Source: CAVONV01 sp963697355
GTDB lineage: Bacteria; Acidobacteriota; Vicinamibacteria; Marinacidobacterales; DATDRI01
Assembly: GCA_963697355.1 (NCBI GenBank)
Contig: CAVONV010000021.1
Location: 310,001-374,000, forward strand
Length of the DNA: 64,000 nucleotides
Reading direction: 5' to 3'
The notes beneath the pieces were generated by a model. The model was not told the origin of the DNA, searched no databases, and saw nothing but the letters and a program-made list of their open reading frames with translations. Position numbers and translations under genes: made by a program. This document shows positions 1 to 7,417 of the stretch, piece after piece. Each line of letters starts with the position of its first letter. The stretch's first letter is position 1.

Positions 1-822
1 CTTGGGAATAACTTCCTCCCAGTTGGATCCCATCTCAATCGGGTTGTGGACCGGTCCGGCCGCCTGCTCCTCCAACGTGGCTGCTCGTCCATCCCAAAAT
101 TGGCGAACGAAGAAACCGGAGTTCAATGTCGTGGGAGAGTTGATCGGACCCACTTGCCCACCAATGCCGGTGGACGACTTGGCTTGATCGGTGCCGCCTT
201 TCGCCAAGTCGTGGCAGGAGGCACAAGAGATGGTGTCATCTCCGGAAAGCCGCGGGTCGTGATAGAGCTTGTCGCCAAGCGCAACCTTGTCGGGATCGAG
301 ATCGATCGACATCGGCAGTGGCTGGACCGGCTCGTTCTCGAACGAAGTTGCTGCATCGGTTGTGTAATTGGCTTTACGCACGATGGCGACCCAATCCAAG
401 ATCTCTTGCTTCTCCGATCCGCTGAGAGCACCGTTCCAATGCAGCATCAAATAGCGCTGCGGCGGCATCGATCCGTCCTTGACCACGGCCTCGAGCTTTG
501 CGAGAGTTGCTTCGGGAAACGCCGAGGCCGGTGAGGCCGAAAAATCCGCCACCATGTTCAGGTGCTTGAGACCACTTGTGACGTCTTCTTGCACGAGAGT
601 CGCAGCGACGGGGAAGTTGGCATAAAAAGGTAGTGCCGCATCCCGCACATGGCAGCCGGCGCACTTCTTCTCGAGCACTGTCGCCACGTTGCCATAGTGT
701 GGATCATTGGTGCGGAGACCGGCCAGTGTGCCGTCTTCCACGGGAGTGTAGAAGAAGGTGGAGACGGGGAACAGCACGGCGATAACAACGAGAACTAGAA
801 CGAGAACGAGTAGCTTCTTCAC
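1..822 (-). CDS. Haem-binding domain / di-haem cytochrome c peroxidase fusion, 3' end cut by window edge
   Basis: Only the first 274 residues are in the window. An N-terminal hydrophobic segment (about residues 3-20) anchors or exports the protein. The first domain carries one CxxCH haem site (CAGCH, near residue 55) in a context typical of the cytochrome-peroxidase-associated haem-binding domain, with the characteristic LPFYANFPVA and GLKHLNM stretches. A second CxxCH (CASCH, near residue 210) opens a CCP/MauG-type di-haem peroxidase domain with the family motifs SPTTLNSGF and FWDGRA. The family uses c-type haem to reduce peroxides in the periplasm. The start is the GTG at 822 because AGGAGG lies 8 bases before it; the GTG at 831 overlaps that ribosome site. 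The product class is secure; substrate is not known. Confidence 0.88.
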   Translation of the reverse strand, partial: MKKLLVLVLVLVVIAVLFPVSTFFYTPVEDGTLAGLRTNDPHYGNVATVLEKKCAGCHVRDAALPFYANFPVAATLVQEDVTSGLKHLNMVADFSASPASAFPEATLAKLEAVVKDGSMPPQRYLMLHWNGALSGSEKQEILDWVAIVRKANYTTDAATSFENEPVQPLPMSIDLDPDKVALGDKLYHDPRLSGDDTISCASCHDLAKGGTDQAKSSTGIGGQVGPINSPTTLNSGFFVRQFWDGRAATLEEQAAGPVHNPIEMGSNWEEVIPK

Positions 823-973
823 GACGGTCACCTCCTGGTTTGGACATAGGAGTATCAGGGATCAACATTGGAGCGTGCAATGATGTAAAGAGTTTAATTC
901 AATGAACGAGATGCATCAAAGTGCAGCGAAACTGCCCCAGACATGAACAGGGGGATCGTCACCGGCAGCGTCC

Positions 974-1249
974 TCACCGTTTCTTGACCCGGCGCTTCTT
1001 CAACGTTTTGCTGAGTTTCCCCCCGGTGGCGAGCTTGAGGAAGGATTTCCTGGATTTTTTGTTGTCGAGTCTTTTGAACCACTCGACCCGGCCCCGAATA
1101 GTAAGACCAACCACCGGGCCACGACAGATTTCTTGGCAGCCAACCTCCTCGATCTTCCCGACGGCCCGGATAGACTCGAGAAGCGCTTTTCGTTTCTTGG
1201 GCTTCTTCCTGCAACTGGAACCGCCGCACACGAATACTCTTGGGCTCAA
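974..1249 (-). CDS. Thioredoxin-like [2Fe-2S] ferredoxin domain protein, 91 aa
   Basis: A short basic protein with four cysteines arranged like thioredoxin-fold 2Fe-2S ferredoxins: VFVCGGSSC at the N-terminus (C-x4-C) and CQEICRGP in the middle (C-x3-C), followed by a GRVEWFKRL segment. The C-terminal 25 residues are strongly Lys/Arg rich. The start is a TTG at 1249 preceded by GAGGTGAT about 5 bases upstream; no ATG is available before the first cysteine pair. It is transcribed divergently from the secreted kinase gene. Role is probably electron transfer or Fe-S sensing; no partner is evident nearby except the haem peroxidase downstream on the same strand. Recognition rests on the cysteine pattern only. 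Confidence 0.68.
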   Translation of the reverse strand: MSPRVFVCGGSSCRKKPKKRKALLESIRAVGKIEEVGCQEICRGPVVGLTIRGRVEWFKRLDNKKSRKSFLKLATGGKLSKTLKKRRVKKR

Positions 1250-1421
1250 CCGATCACCTCACGCCCTAGGGTTGTCTTTACATTCGGACTGGTCCTCGGG
1301 TTGGGACCATGACCTATCGGAGAGGGAAGTATACCTCAGACGAATGCAAAAATTCCTCGTGAAGACTAGTGCCGAGTCCAAGCGGTGGCTTGAAAAGCGA
1401 GACAGCGGATGGTATGAAAAT

Positions 1422-2270
1422 ATGGTGGCGCGGGTGGTTGCTTTCTTCATATCCACGTTTGTCGCCACGAGTCTGTTTGTTTCGGCTCAAGAGGCCACCT
1501 CGCTTTGGCCAAACGCTGAAGAGCTCGAGTATTTCTTAAGGGAGGCCAAGGTCACCGAGAGGAAGGAGATCGGCACAGGAATCACCAAGCCCGAGAAGCT
1601 CACGCTCGAGCTAGATGGTGTGATCCGGCACGCCGTTTTCAAAAAGGTAGACAAGAGGCACGATAGTTGGCGGTTCGAGGTGGCGGCCTACGAGCTGGAC
1701 AAGCTTCTGGGGCTGGGTATGGTGCCGCCGACGGTCAAAAGGAAGACCAAGGGTCGAAAGGGCTGTCTGCAACTCTGGGTCACAGGGACAACGATGCAGG
1801 ATTTCAAGGCGGAGATGCCCGAACCCGAAAACTGGCGGCAGCAGGTGAGTGTGATGTGGTTGTTCGATGATTTGATCGCGAACATCGACCGTCACTTGAA
1901 TAACGCGATCGTGTCTCCGGAACATCGACTGATCCTCATCGACAACTCCAAAACGTTTCGGCAAAATCGCAATCTTCTAAATGACCTCAATGGTTCCGGA
2001 ACCGGAACGCATGCACGATTCTGGGGTGTTCCCTATGACAAAGAAAGGGTCCGTTATCCCACCCGTTATCCCGCCGACCTCATCGAGAAGCTTAGGTCTT
2101 TGACCGACAAGCAAATCAAGAAGACCTTGGGTCGCTACATCTATGGCTACAACAAAGACCTGGTCGTCAAGCGGCGCAAGATCATTCTGGACCGGCTCTC
2201 CGCGATGGGGGAGACGGTCTTGGTGAACTCGGGAACTAGAGAATTCAAGGACTCGAGAGTTCAAGAATAG
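1422..2270 (+). CDS. Predicted secreted protein kinase-like protein (HipA/PI3K/Fam20C-like fold), 282 aa
   Basis: The ATG at 1422 opens a clean signal peptide (about 22 residues, ending VSA before QE). The mature part has kinase hallmarks of the atypical HipA / PI3-PI4-kinase / Fam20C group: a candidate ATP-binding lysine in AVFKKVD (residues 74-75), a conserved EVAAYELDKLLGLGMVPPTV stretch, a catalytic-loop match LIANIDRHLNN (Asp about residue 156) and a metal-binding match LILIDNSKTF (Asp about 174). No transmembrane segment follows the signal, so the product should be periplasmic or secreted. An in-frame ATG at 1344 would give a 26-residue longer, poorer signal. The last 14 codons are made of dispersed repeat sequence. 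The substrate is unknown, and kinase activity is inferred from motifs. Confidence 0.7.
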   Translation: MVARVVAFFISTFVATSLFVSAQEATSLWPNAEELEYFLREAKVTERKEIGTGITKPEKLTLELDGVIRHAVFKKVDKRHDSWRFEVAAYELDKLLGLGMVPPTVKRKTKGRKGCLQLWVTGTTMQDFKAEMPEPENWRQQVSVMWLFDDLIANIDRHLNNAIVSPEHRLILIDNSKTFRQNRNLLNDLNGSGTGTHARFWGVPYDKERVRYPTRYPADLIEKLRSLTDKQIKKTLGRYIYGYNKDLVVKRRKIILDRLSAMGETVLVNSGTREFKDSRVQE

Positions 2271-2272
2271 AG
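2225..2272 (+). repeat. Family A repeat (AAGAACTC-like) overlapping a gene end
   Basis: The segment reads as imperfect GAACTC / AGAATTCAAG / ACTCGAGAGTTCAAG units, the same family seen at ten places in this window. Here it lies inside the reading frame of the kinase-like gene and provides its last residues and stop codon. Confidence 0.7.
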
Positions 2273-2296
2273 ACGTAGCCCAATTCGTCGTTTTCC

Positions 2297-4489
2297 CTAA
2301 AAAGCAAATAGGTAGTTCAACTTGACTGCGAGGGAGCGGTTCTTGAAGTGGAAGATCCGGGACCATTCATCGAGCTCGTTGTAGACGATGAAGAAGTCGC
2401 TTCCTGGCTTGGGGATCCAGTTGAAGCGGATATTGGCGGAGAGGTCCTTGGTTTCGCTGTTGTATTGCAGCAGGGACATGAGGACCAGTTCCTTCCGGAA
2501 TGCGACTTGAATGCGGCTCGCAAAAAGGTGGGTCGTGAAGCTGCGGGAGGGAAGATCGATCCAGTTGACTTCGTAGTCCCCTGACAGACCGATGTTGGTG
2601 TTGATGCGGTAGTTGGCGCCGACAGTAACGACATCGCGTTCCCCGTTCCAGAATCCTCCTGTACCGAGCCGAAGATTGACGACCGTGTATCGACGGCGGA
2701 ATGAATCGAATCGTGCCTCGAAGCGCGAGAAATTGTAGGAACCTGGTGGGATGACCACTTCGGGACGAAGGGTAAAGGGCTCGTCGATGGATTCCAGACT
2801 ATTGATCAGAGAAAAGGAGACAGAGTCCCCACTTTCGAGGGCCGTTGTGAACTCTATGCCTCGTTCCCGCGTCTCCAAGATATCCTGCTGCGTAGCGATG
2901 TAGCGAACCGGGAGCCTGAAGTGGAACTGACGGATCCAACTGAGACCCGGTCTCGGGCTGAATCGTAACTCCCCTGAGTGTTCCCTACTGTTGGGTCGAC
3001 GCACGAATCCCACACCGGGACGGAAGTTCTCGCCGAGGTCCAAATAACGGTAGAAAGCCCCAAAGCGGTCGGTGTCGTAGGCGAAGCGACCGTAGGCGGA
3101 ATCGTTACCACTTTGGGTCTCCGTCTCGTCGACTCGTGCCACGAATCCCTCCAGAGTCCATACTTGCTTGAAGTACAAGTTGATGTCTGCCCCATAGACC
3201 CGGTTGAAACTTCCACCATGTTGCCGGTTGGTGAAGACCGCCCCTAGGTTGGAGCGGCTGAAGATGTCGCGGCGCAGTCTGAGCACCGTGAAGTTCTCGG
3301 CCGGAAGGCTTCCGGCGTCGTTTGTTTGGATGTTCATCGCCCCGATACTGTAGGCGCCCTGGCGACCCGACAGTCGTGCTCCGGCGGTGATCGGGACTAC
3401 TTGGCCCAAACCGGAGAGGCCGATACGTCGCGTAAAGACCATCTCTGCCTCTTCCGGGAGTCCGAACAGGAACGCGCGTTCGCCTTCCAGGAAGAACTGC
3501 CGTTTTTCCGGAAAGAACAGGGAGAAACGCGTGAAATTGATTTGCTGGACATCGACCTCTTCTTGAGCGAAATCGGTGTTCACCGTGAAGTCGGCGGTAA
3601 GACCGGACGTGATACCCCACTTGGCGTCACCACCGATTTCTCGACGTCCCTCGCGCGCCTCGTTCTCGTCTTGAGCCATTCCACCGAGCACATAGGGACG
3701 AACCTCGATGCTCCGTCCCGGTTTGATGCTTCGAAGTCCTCTGAGGTGTCCGAGCTCGGCGGGCCGGTACCAAGTCGAGTCGTTGCTAACGAAGGGCCAA
3801 AAGACCTCCTCGTTTTTGCGGGGGATGTTGCGTTTGAAGCCGATGCCGAAAATAGCTTCTTCACCTGAAACCGGGGGTTGGAATCGAAGCGATTTGAAAG
3901 GGATGACCACTTCCGCGTCCCAACCGCCCCCGAAACGGCTGCCTTTTGCGTTCCAGACGGTATCCCAGTTGCGATTCCGCGTCGCAGCCGTTTCACCGTT
4001 TTGAAGTAGGTCCACTTGCACGCCATTGAGGTTAGTCACGAACTGGATAGCGCTCCGGTGGTCGTTGAAGGCGTCGATCATAATAATCGCAAGATCATCG
4101 GCACTAGGGCTCTCATCTCGGAATATGGCACGAGCGGAAGCCTTGCTTGGCTCGGTGTCGAAGGCACGGAAGCCGATGTAGAGGTTCGTTTCGTCGAAAA
4201 GAACTCGGACCTCGCTCCGCTCTGTGGCGGGCAAACCTTCGTTGGACTCACCCTGATAGAAGTCGTCGATGGGTGTGGCATGCGCCCAAGCGGGATCATC
4301 GAGCTTTCCGTCGATCAGGAGCTCCCCTTGAACTGGCGCGGCTTCGATCTCCCAGGTTCGCTCCCGAAGGATGCGCACCCTTTCTTCGCGGGGGAGGTCT
4401 TTGAGGCCTATGGCCTCATCGGGACCAGCGCCAAGGGCCATCAGCCCGAGGAAAGGGAGCAAAATACGAGGGACTCCATCCAGCCGCAT
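2297..4489 (-). CDS. CBM9-like / DUF5916 outer-membrane protein, 730 aa
   Basis: A short signal peptide precedes a CBM9-like beta-sandwich domain (about residues 45-240; motifs GELLIDGKLDDPAW, RSEVRVLFDETNLYIGFRAFD, NLNGVQVD). The remaining 490 residues fit DUF5916, a predicted outer-membrane beta-barrel with alternating aromatic/polar strands, a conserved FPEKRQFFLEG segment and a C-terminus ending LNYLFAF, that is, with terminal Phe as usual for barrels. Such proteins are common in Acidobacteriota and Bacteroidota and often sit near peptide or polysaccharide hydrolases; the exact role is unknown. It begins 27 bases after the stop of the NicO-type transporter gene on the same strand, so the two are probably co-transcribed. 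Confidence 0.88.
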   Translation of the reverse strand: MRLDGVPRILLPFLGLMALGAGPDEAIGLKDLPREERVRILRERTWEIEAAPVQGELLIDGKLDDPAWAHATPIDDFYQGESNEGLPATERSEVRVLFDETNLYIGFRAFDTEPSKASARAIFRDESPSADDLAIIMIDAFNDHRSAIQFVTNLNGVQVDLLQNGETAATRNRNWDTVWNAKGSRFGGGWDAEVVIPFKSLRFQPPVSGEEAIFGIGFKRNIPRKNEEVFWPFVSNDSTWYRPAELGHLRGLRSIKPGRSIEVRPYVLGGMAQDENEAREGRREIGGDAKWGITSGLTADFTVNTDFAQEEVDVQQINFTRFSLFFPEKRQFFLEGERAFLFGLPEEAEMVFTRRIGLSGLGQVVPITAGARLSGRQGAYSIGAMNIQTNDAGSLPAENFTVLRLRRDIFSRSNLGAVFTNRQHGGSFNRVYGADINLYFKQVWTLEGFVARVDETETQSGNDSAYGRFAYDTDRFGAFYRYLDLGENFRPGVGFVRRPNSREHSGELRFSPRPGLSWIRQFHFRLPVRYIATQQDILETRERGIEFTTALESGDSVSFSLINSLESIDEPFTLRPEVVIPPGSYNFSRFEARFDSFRRRYTVVNLRLGTGGFWNGERDVVTVGANYRINTNIGLSGDYEVNWIDLPSRSFTTHLFASRIQVAFRKELVLMSLLQYNSETKDLSANIRFNWIPKPGSDFFIVYNELDEWSRIFHFKNRSLAVKLNYLFAF

Positions 4490-4516
4490 TCCACTTGTGC
4501 CTCTGCTAGAACTGCT

Positions 4517-5194
4517 TTACAACATCAACCAGATGAACCCGATGGCGATGGAGATCGCTGAACAAGTACCCAGTGCAACTTGAAAAGGACGAGCGCCCCA
4601 GTGGCTCACTCGGCCGGATGCCGTGCCAATCAGACAAGCGAAGCCTCCCATGGCCAGAAGGTTACCCAATCCGTAGCCGCACAGATAAATCACGGCAGCC
4701 GTGGTGCTCGGTAGGGCCAAAGCGGGCAAGACGCCGAAAAGGTGCGACGTCCCTGCCACTCCGTGAAGCAGGCCCATTCCCAAAGACGCATGGGAGTGTT
4801 TGTGAGCAGAGCGTTTTTCGTCATGTCCCCGTTGGTGAAAGTGAATGTGGGCGTGGGCTTCCGACCCGTGTTCGTGTTCGTGCGTGTGAAACCATTTTGT
4901 GAAGGCTTTTCGGAGTCCCCAAACGCCAACGGCAATCAGCATCAGGCCGACAGCACGTTCACTCCACCGAGAAAGCGCTTGGAAATCCAGGAATCCACGG
5001 AGCAGAAAGACCAGCGCACCGATGACGCCGATTCCTGCAGCATGGCCCAGTCCCCACAGTAGACCGATTCTTGTTGCATGCTGGCGGTCTGTAATCGTGA
5101 GAGGTGCCACTGCCGCGAGATGGTCAGGGCCGGAAAGGGCATGGATCGCTCCCGCCGCCAATCCAGCAAAAACCAGAGTCGATAGCTCCAACAT
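4517..5194 (-). CDS. NicO/UreH-type nickel-cobalt transporter-like membrane protein, 225 aa
   Basis: About six transmembrane segments. The first helix contains HALSGPDHLAAV, matching the HAxxPDH metal-binding signature of UreH/NicO-like transporters; the second contains GLLWGLGHAAG. A cytoplasmic His-rich loop between helices 3 and 4 (HTHEHEHGSEAHAHIHFH) is typical for Ni/Co/Zn handling. The start was placed at the ATG 5194 because AGAGGAC lies about 9 bases upstream; an ATG at 5248 would add an unconserved basic leader. Likely exports or imports a divalent transition metal. No urease or hydrogenase genes occur in the window, so the metal and its destination are unknown. Confidence 0.85.
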   Translation of the reverse strand: MLELSTLVFAGLAAGAIHALSGPDHLAAVAPLTITDRQHATRIGLLWGLGHAAGIGVIGALVFLLRGFLDFQALSRWSERAVGLMLIAVGVWGLRKAFTKWFHTHEHEHGSEAHAHIHFHQRGHDEKRSAHKHSHASLGMGLLHGVAGTSHLFGVLPALALPSTTAAVIYLCGYGLGNLLAMGGFACLIGTASGRVSHWGARPFQVALGTCSAISIAIGFIWLML

Positions 5195-5253
5195 GATGAG
5201 ACGTCCTCTACGAAGAGGAAGGGTAAAGGAAGAGACCGTCATAAGCAAAGTTA

Positions 5254-5296
5254 AGCAGGAAGGAGAAAGTAGAAGGGAGAAAGGAGAAAGTAGTTG
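5254..5296. repeat. Family B repeat (GGAGAAAGTA units)
   Basis: Three imperfect copies of a GGAAGGAGAAAGTAG unit in tandem upstream of the NicO-type gene. Similar units occur at 16371-16400, 47235-47300 and 49124-49284. Confidence 0.75.
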
Positions 5297-5448
5297 AGGC
5301 CGTTGTTAGTTATCGGTGACCAGTGAACAGTTGCCACCGAGCTGGAAGCAGTGGAAGGAGATTAGACAGGGGAGTGGGCAGTCGAGATCTCCGACTGATT
5401 CCGGGTCAATCGGCCGGACATGGCCGGCCCACAAAGATTATTCTTGAG

Positions 5449-5470
5449 TACTCGAGTTCTTGAGTTCTCT
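5449..5470. repeat. Family A repeat (GAGTTCTTGAGTTC units)
   Basis: Reads TTCTTGAGTACTCGAGTTCT followed by another TGAGTTCT, directly downstream of the SLC13 gene stop. A small GC-rich inverted repeat (CGGCC/GGCCG, 5411-5415 and 5422-5426) lies just beyond it and could help stop transcription of the minus-strand gene; no T run follows. The rest of the 5195-5472 gap holds only repeats and unremarkable sequence. Confidence 0.75.
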
Positions 5471-5472
5471 CT

Positions 5473-6975
5473 TTAAACCCCAAAAAGTGGCCGAATGATG
5501 AGAAAGGTATAGAGAGTGATGAGTACCGCGCCTATGAGTACGATGAAGAATCCCGCTTTGACCATTTGGGGGATGGTCAGGTAGCCCGTTCCGAAAACGA
5601 TCGCGTTGGGAGGTGTGGCCGCGGGCATCATGAAGGCGCATGAAGCCGCCACGGCTGCTGGGATACACAAGGTAAGCGGTGACAAGCCCATAGCGGTCGC
5701 CGTTGCACCCAATACGGGAAGGGACATCGCCGTAGATGCGGTGTTGGAAGCGAACTCGGTGAGGATGACGATGACCACCACGATGCTCAAGATGAACAGA
5801 GGGAGCGGCGCTTGACTGAAATGCGTGAGCTGTTCGCCGACCCAGCGGGAGAGTCCGCTGCGCTCGAATCCGGCTGCAAGAGAGAATCCACCACCGAAGA
5901 GCAGCAAGACGTCCCACGGCAGCTTGGAAGCCCACTGCCAGTTGAGAACCCGCTCGCCAGAGCCTGCAGGTAGAACAAATGCTGCAACCGCCGCGGTCAT
6001 GGCGATCGTGGAGTCCGTGATGAGCTCGCCCGATGGAACGAGACGCGTCCACAGAGGACGGAACATCCAAGCCGCGGCAGTCAGAGCAAAGAGGTATGCC
6101 GTCCGTCGTTCTCCGGCACTCATGGGGCCCAAGTTGCGGATGTGCTCTTTGATGAGCTGGGCTCCGCCCGGAACCTCGGAAATCTCGAGAGGGTAAGCAA
6201 CACGTGTCAACCACAGCCAAGTGAGCGGAATGAACGCAGCTACGAAAGGTACACCGAAGGCCAGCCAACGGAGGAAGCTCACTTGAATGCCGTAGACCTC
6301 TTCCATCGTCCCGGCGAGCAGCACGTTGGGGGGTGTACCAATGAGACTGCCTACGCCCCCAATGGAAGCCGCATAAGCGATGCCGAGCATGAGATCGATG
6401 CCGAAGTGGAACTTGCCGGGAGCGAGATCGATGTCAGGGCGTTTTTCACGAACGGCATCGCCCACCTGCTGGATGACGGCGAGCCCGATGGGCATCATCA
6501 TGGCGGTCGTTGCAGTGTTGGAAACCCACATGGAGACGAAGGCCGAAGCGCACATGAATCCTAGGATCACTCTTGATGGGCTCGTGCCGACCAAGTCAAC
6601 GATATGAAGCGCCAGACGACGATGGAGGTTCCACCGCTGCATGGCTTGAGCCAGCATGAAACCCCCGAGAAAAAGGTAGATGAGGTGGTTGGAGTAGGGG
6701 GCTGCGGCTTGGGCGGCCGAGGCTATCCCTAGAAAAGGGAATAGAACCAAAGGCAAAAGTGAGGTGGCTGCGAGGGGGATCGCCTCGCTGACCCACCAGA
6801 TGGCCATGAGGGAAACAATCGCCATCATCCGACGGATGATGACCGGCACGCCTGGGATGGGGACGAAAGCGAGGACAAGAAAAAGTATGATTCCCGCGAC
6901 GAGCCCGATCCTCTGGCGGTGATTCGTGGAGCCGTTAGCTGGTTTACTCAAAACATCTCCTAAGTCTAGCGCCAT
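5473..6975 (-). CDS. SLC13/DASS-family sodium-coupled anion transporter, 500 aa
   Basis: A 12-13 helix integral membrane protein carrying both diagnostic Ser-Asn-Thr signatures of the divalent anion:sodium symporter family: VSNTATTAMMMPIG in the first half and ASNTASTAMSLPVL in the second, each followed by a GTPPN-like or TPPNAI hairpin (IGTPPNVLLAG; ATPPNAIVFGTG). Family members move dicarboxylates, citrate or sulfate with sodium across the inner membrane. ATG 6975 has no obvious ribosome site; a TTG in frame near 6954 has GGAG five bases upstream and is an alternative start. Substrate cannot be read from the sequence. Confidence 0.9.
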   Translation of the reverse strand: MALDLGDVLSKPANGSTNHRQRIGLVAGIILFLVLAFVPIPGVPVIIRRMMAIVSLMAIWWVSEAIPLAATSLLPLVLFPFLGIASAAQAAAPYSNHLIYLFLGGFMLAQAMQRWNLHRRLALHIVDLVGTSPSRVILGFMCASAFVSMWVSNTATTAMMMPIGLAVIQQVGDAVREKRPDIDLAPGKFHFGIDLMLGIAYAASIGGVGSLIGTPPNVLLAGTMEEVYGIQVSFLRWLAFGVPFVAAFIPLTWLWLTRVAYPLEISEVPGGAQLIKEHIRNLGPMSAGERRTAYLFALTAAAWMFRPLWTRLVPSGELITDSTIAMTAAVAAFVLPAGSGERVLNWQWASKLPWDVLLLFGGGFSLAAGFERSGLSRWVGEQLTHFSQAPLPLFILSIVVVIVILTEFASNTASTAMSLPVLGATATAMGLSPLTLCIPAAVAASCAFMMPAATPPNAIVFGTGYLTIPQMVKAGFFIVLIGAVLITLYTFLIIRPLFGV

Positions 6976-7049
6976 TGATGATATCGATTTGGAGCGCGTT
7001 GGGCCAATACCTTTCGGCTAGCTTTCATGTCTTTGAATGTCGTTGCTCG

Positions 7050-7227
7050 CAGTCCAGCCCGCCTTCGCGCAAGGCTACGGCGGGTCCGCCGAAGCTATAC
7101 ATGTAGTTGCGCCAGCGGAGGCGGACAGCCAGCAGTCGAGCAGTCGCGCAGTCAAGCTGTCATTTGTGGCGAAGGCGGACTTGTCCCGCCGTAGCTGCCC
7201 ATTTGTGTGCTTTTAGCGAAGGCGGAC
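7050..7227. repeat. Intergenic repeat block: GCGAAGGCGGA family (C) and GCAGTCAA octamers (D)
   Basis: The gap between the divergent transporter genes is filled with repeats. CCCGCCTTCGC near 7059 and GGCTACGGCGGG near 7074 form an inverted pair; GCGAAGGCGGACTTGTCCCG near 7163 and GCGAAGGCGGAC near 7216 are direct copies of the same unit; between them four imperfect GCAGTC(A/G)A/GCGCAGTCAAG octamers run in tandem (about 7128-7157). The same unit recurs at 37531-37600. Confidence 0.75.
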
Positions 7228-7250
7228 TATAATGCGCGAGCGTAAGGTGA
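7228..7250 (+). promoter_or_regulatory. Candidate -10 box and ribosome site for the small-protein/symporter operon
   Basis: TATAAT at 7228-7233 sits at the very end of a GCGAAGGCGGAC repeat unit. No good -35 is present at 17 bases (TTGTGT at 7203 is 19 bases away). AAGGTGA (about 7244-7250) lies about 7 bases before the ATG at 7257, so the leader would be very short. Confidence 0.45.
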
Positions 7251-7256
7251 ATCGAT

Positions 7257-7415
7257 ATGGATCACGAACCTGGTATTGAATTGCCGCAAAAAGCCGATCC
7301 GGAAGAGCCGCCGCCGATCTTTGGAACGTGGCGACGATTCTATGTAGTCGTTATCGTCAACACCTTATTGACGTATCTCCTTTTACTCCTCTTTTCCTAT
7401 TACGCCGTCGGGTAG
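7257..7415 (+). CDS. Small single-span membrane protein upstream of the symporter, 52 aa
   Basis: A hydrophilic, acidic, proline-rich N-terminus (MDHEPGIELPQKADPEEPPP) leads to a WRRFY interface and one long hydrophobic helix (about residues 29-50, rich in V/L/I/F). The ATG has an AAGGTGA ribosome site at proper spacing and the stop lies two bases before the ATG of the sodium:solute symporter, so translation is very probably coupled. The layout resembles small accessory subunits that precede some sodium:solute symporters, but no named family was recognised. A W-R-R-F-Y motif ahead of the helix is consistent with an N-in orientation or its reverse; topology is not certain. Confidence 0.72.
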   Translation: MDHEPGIELPQKADPEEPPPIFGTWRRFYVVVIVNTLLTYLLLLLFSYYAVG

Positions 7416-7417
7416 AC

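Noticed and set aside
921..1421. N-terminal extension of the kinase-like gene
   Set aside because: It would overlap the 2Fe-2S gene antisense, has no conserved features, and hides the signal peptide that starts at 1422.
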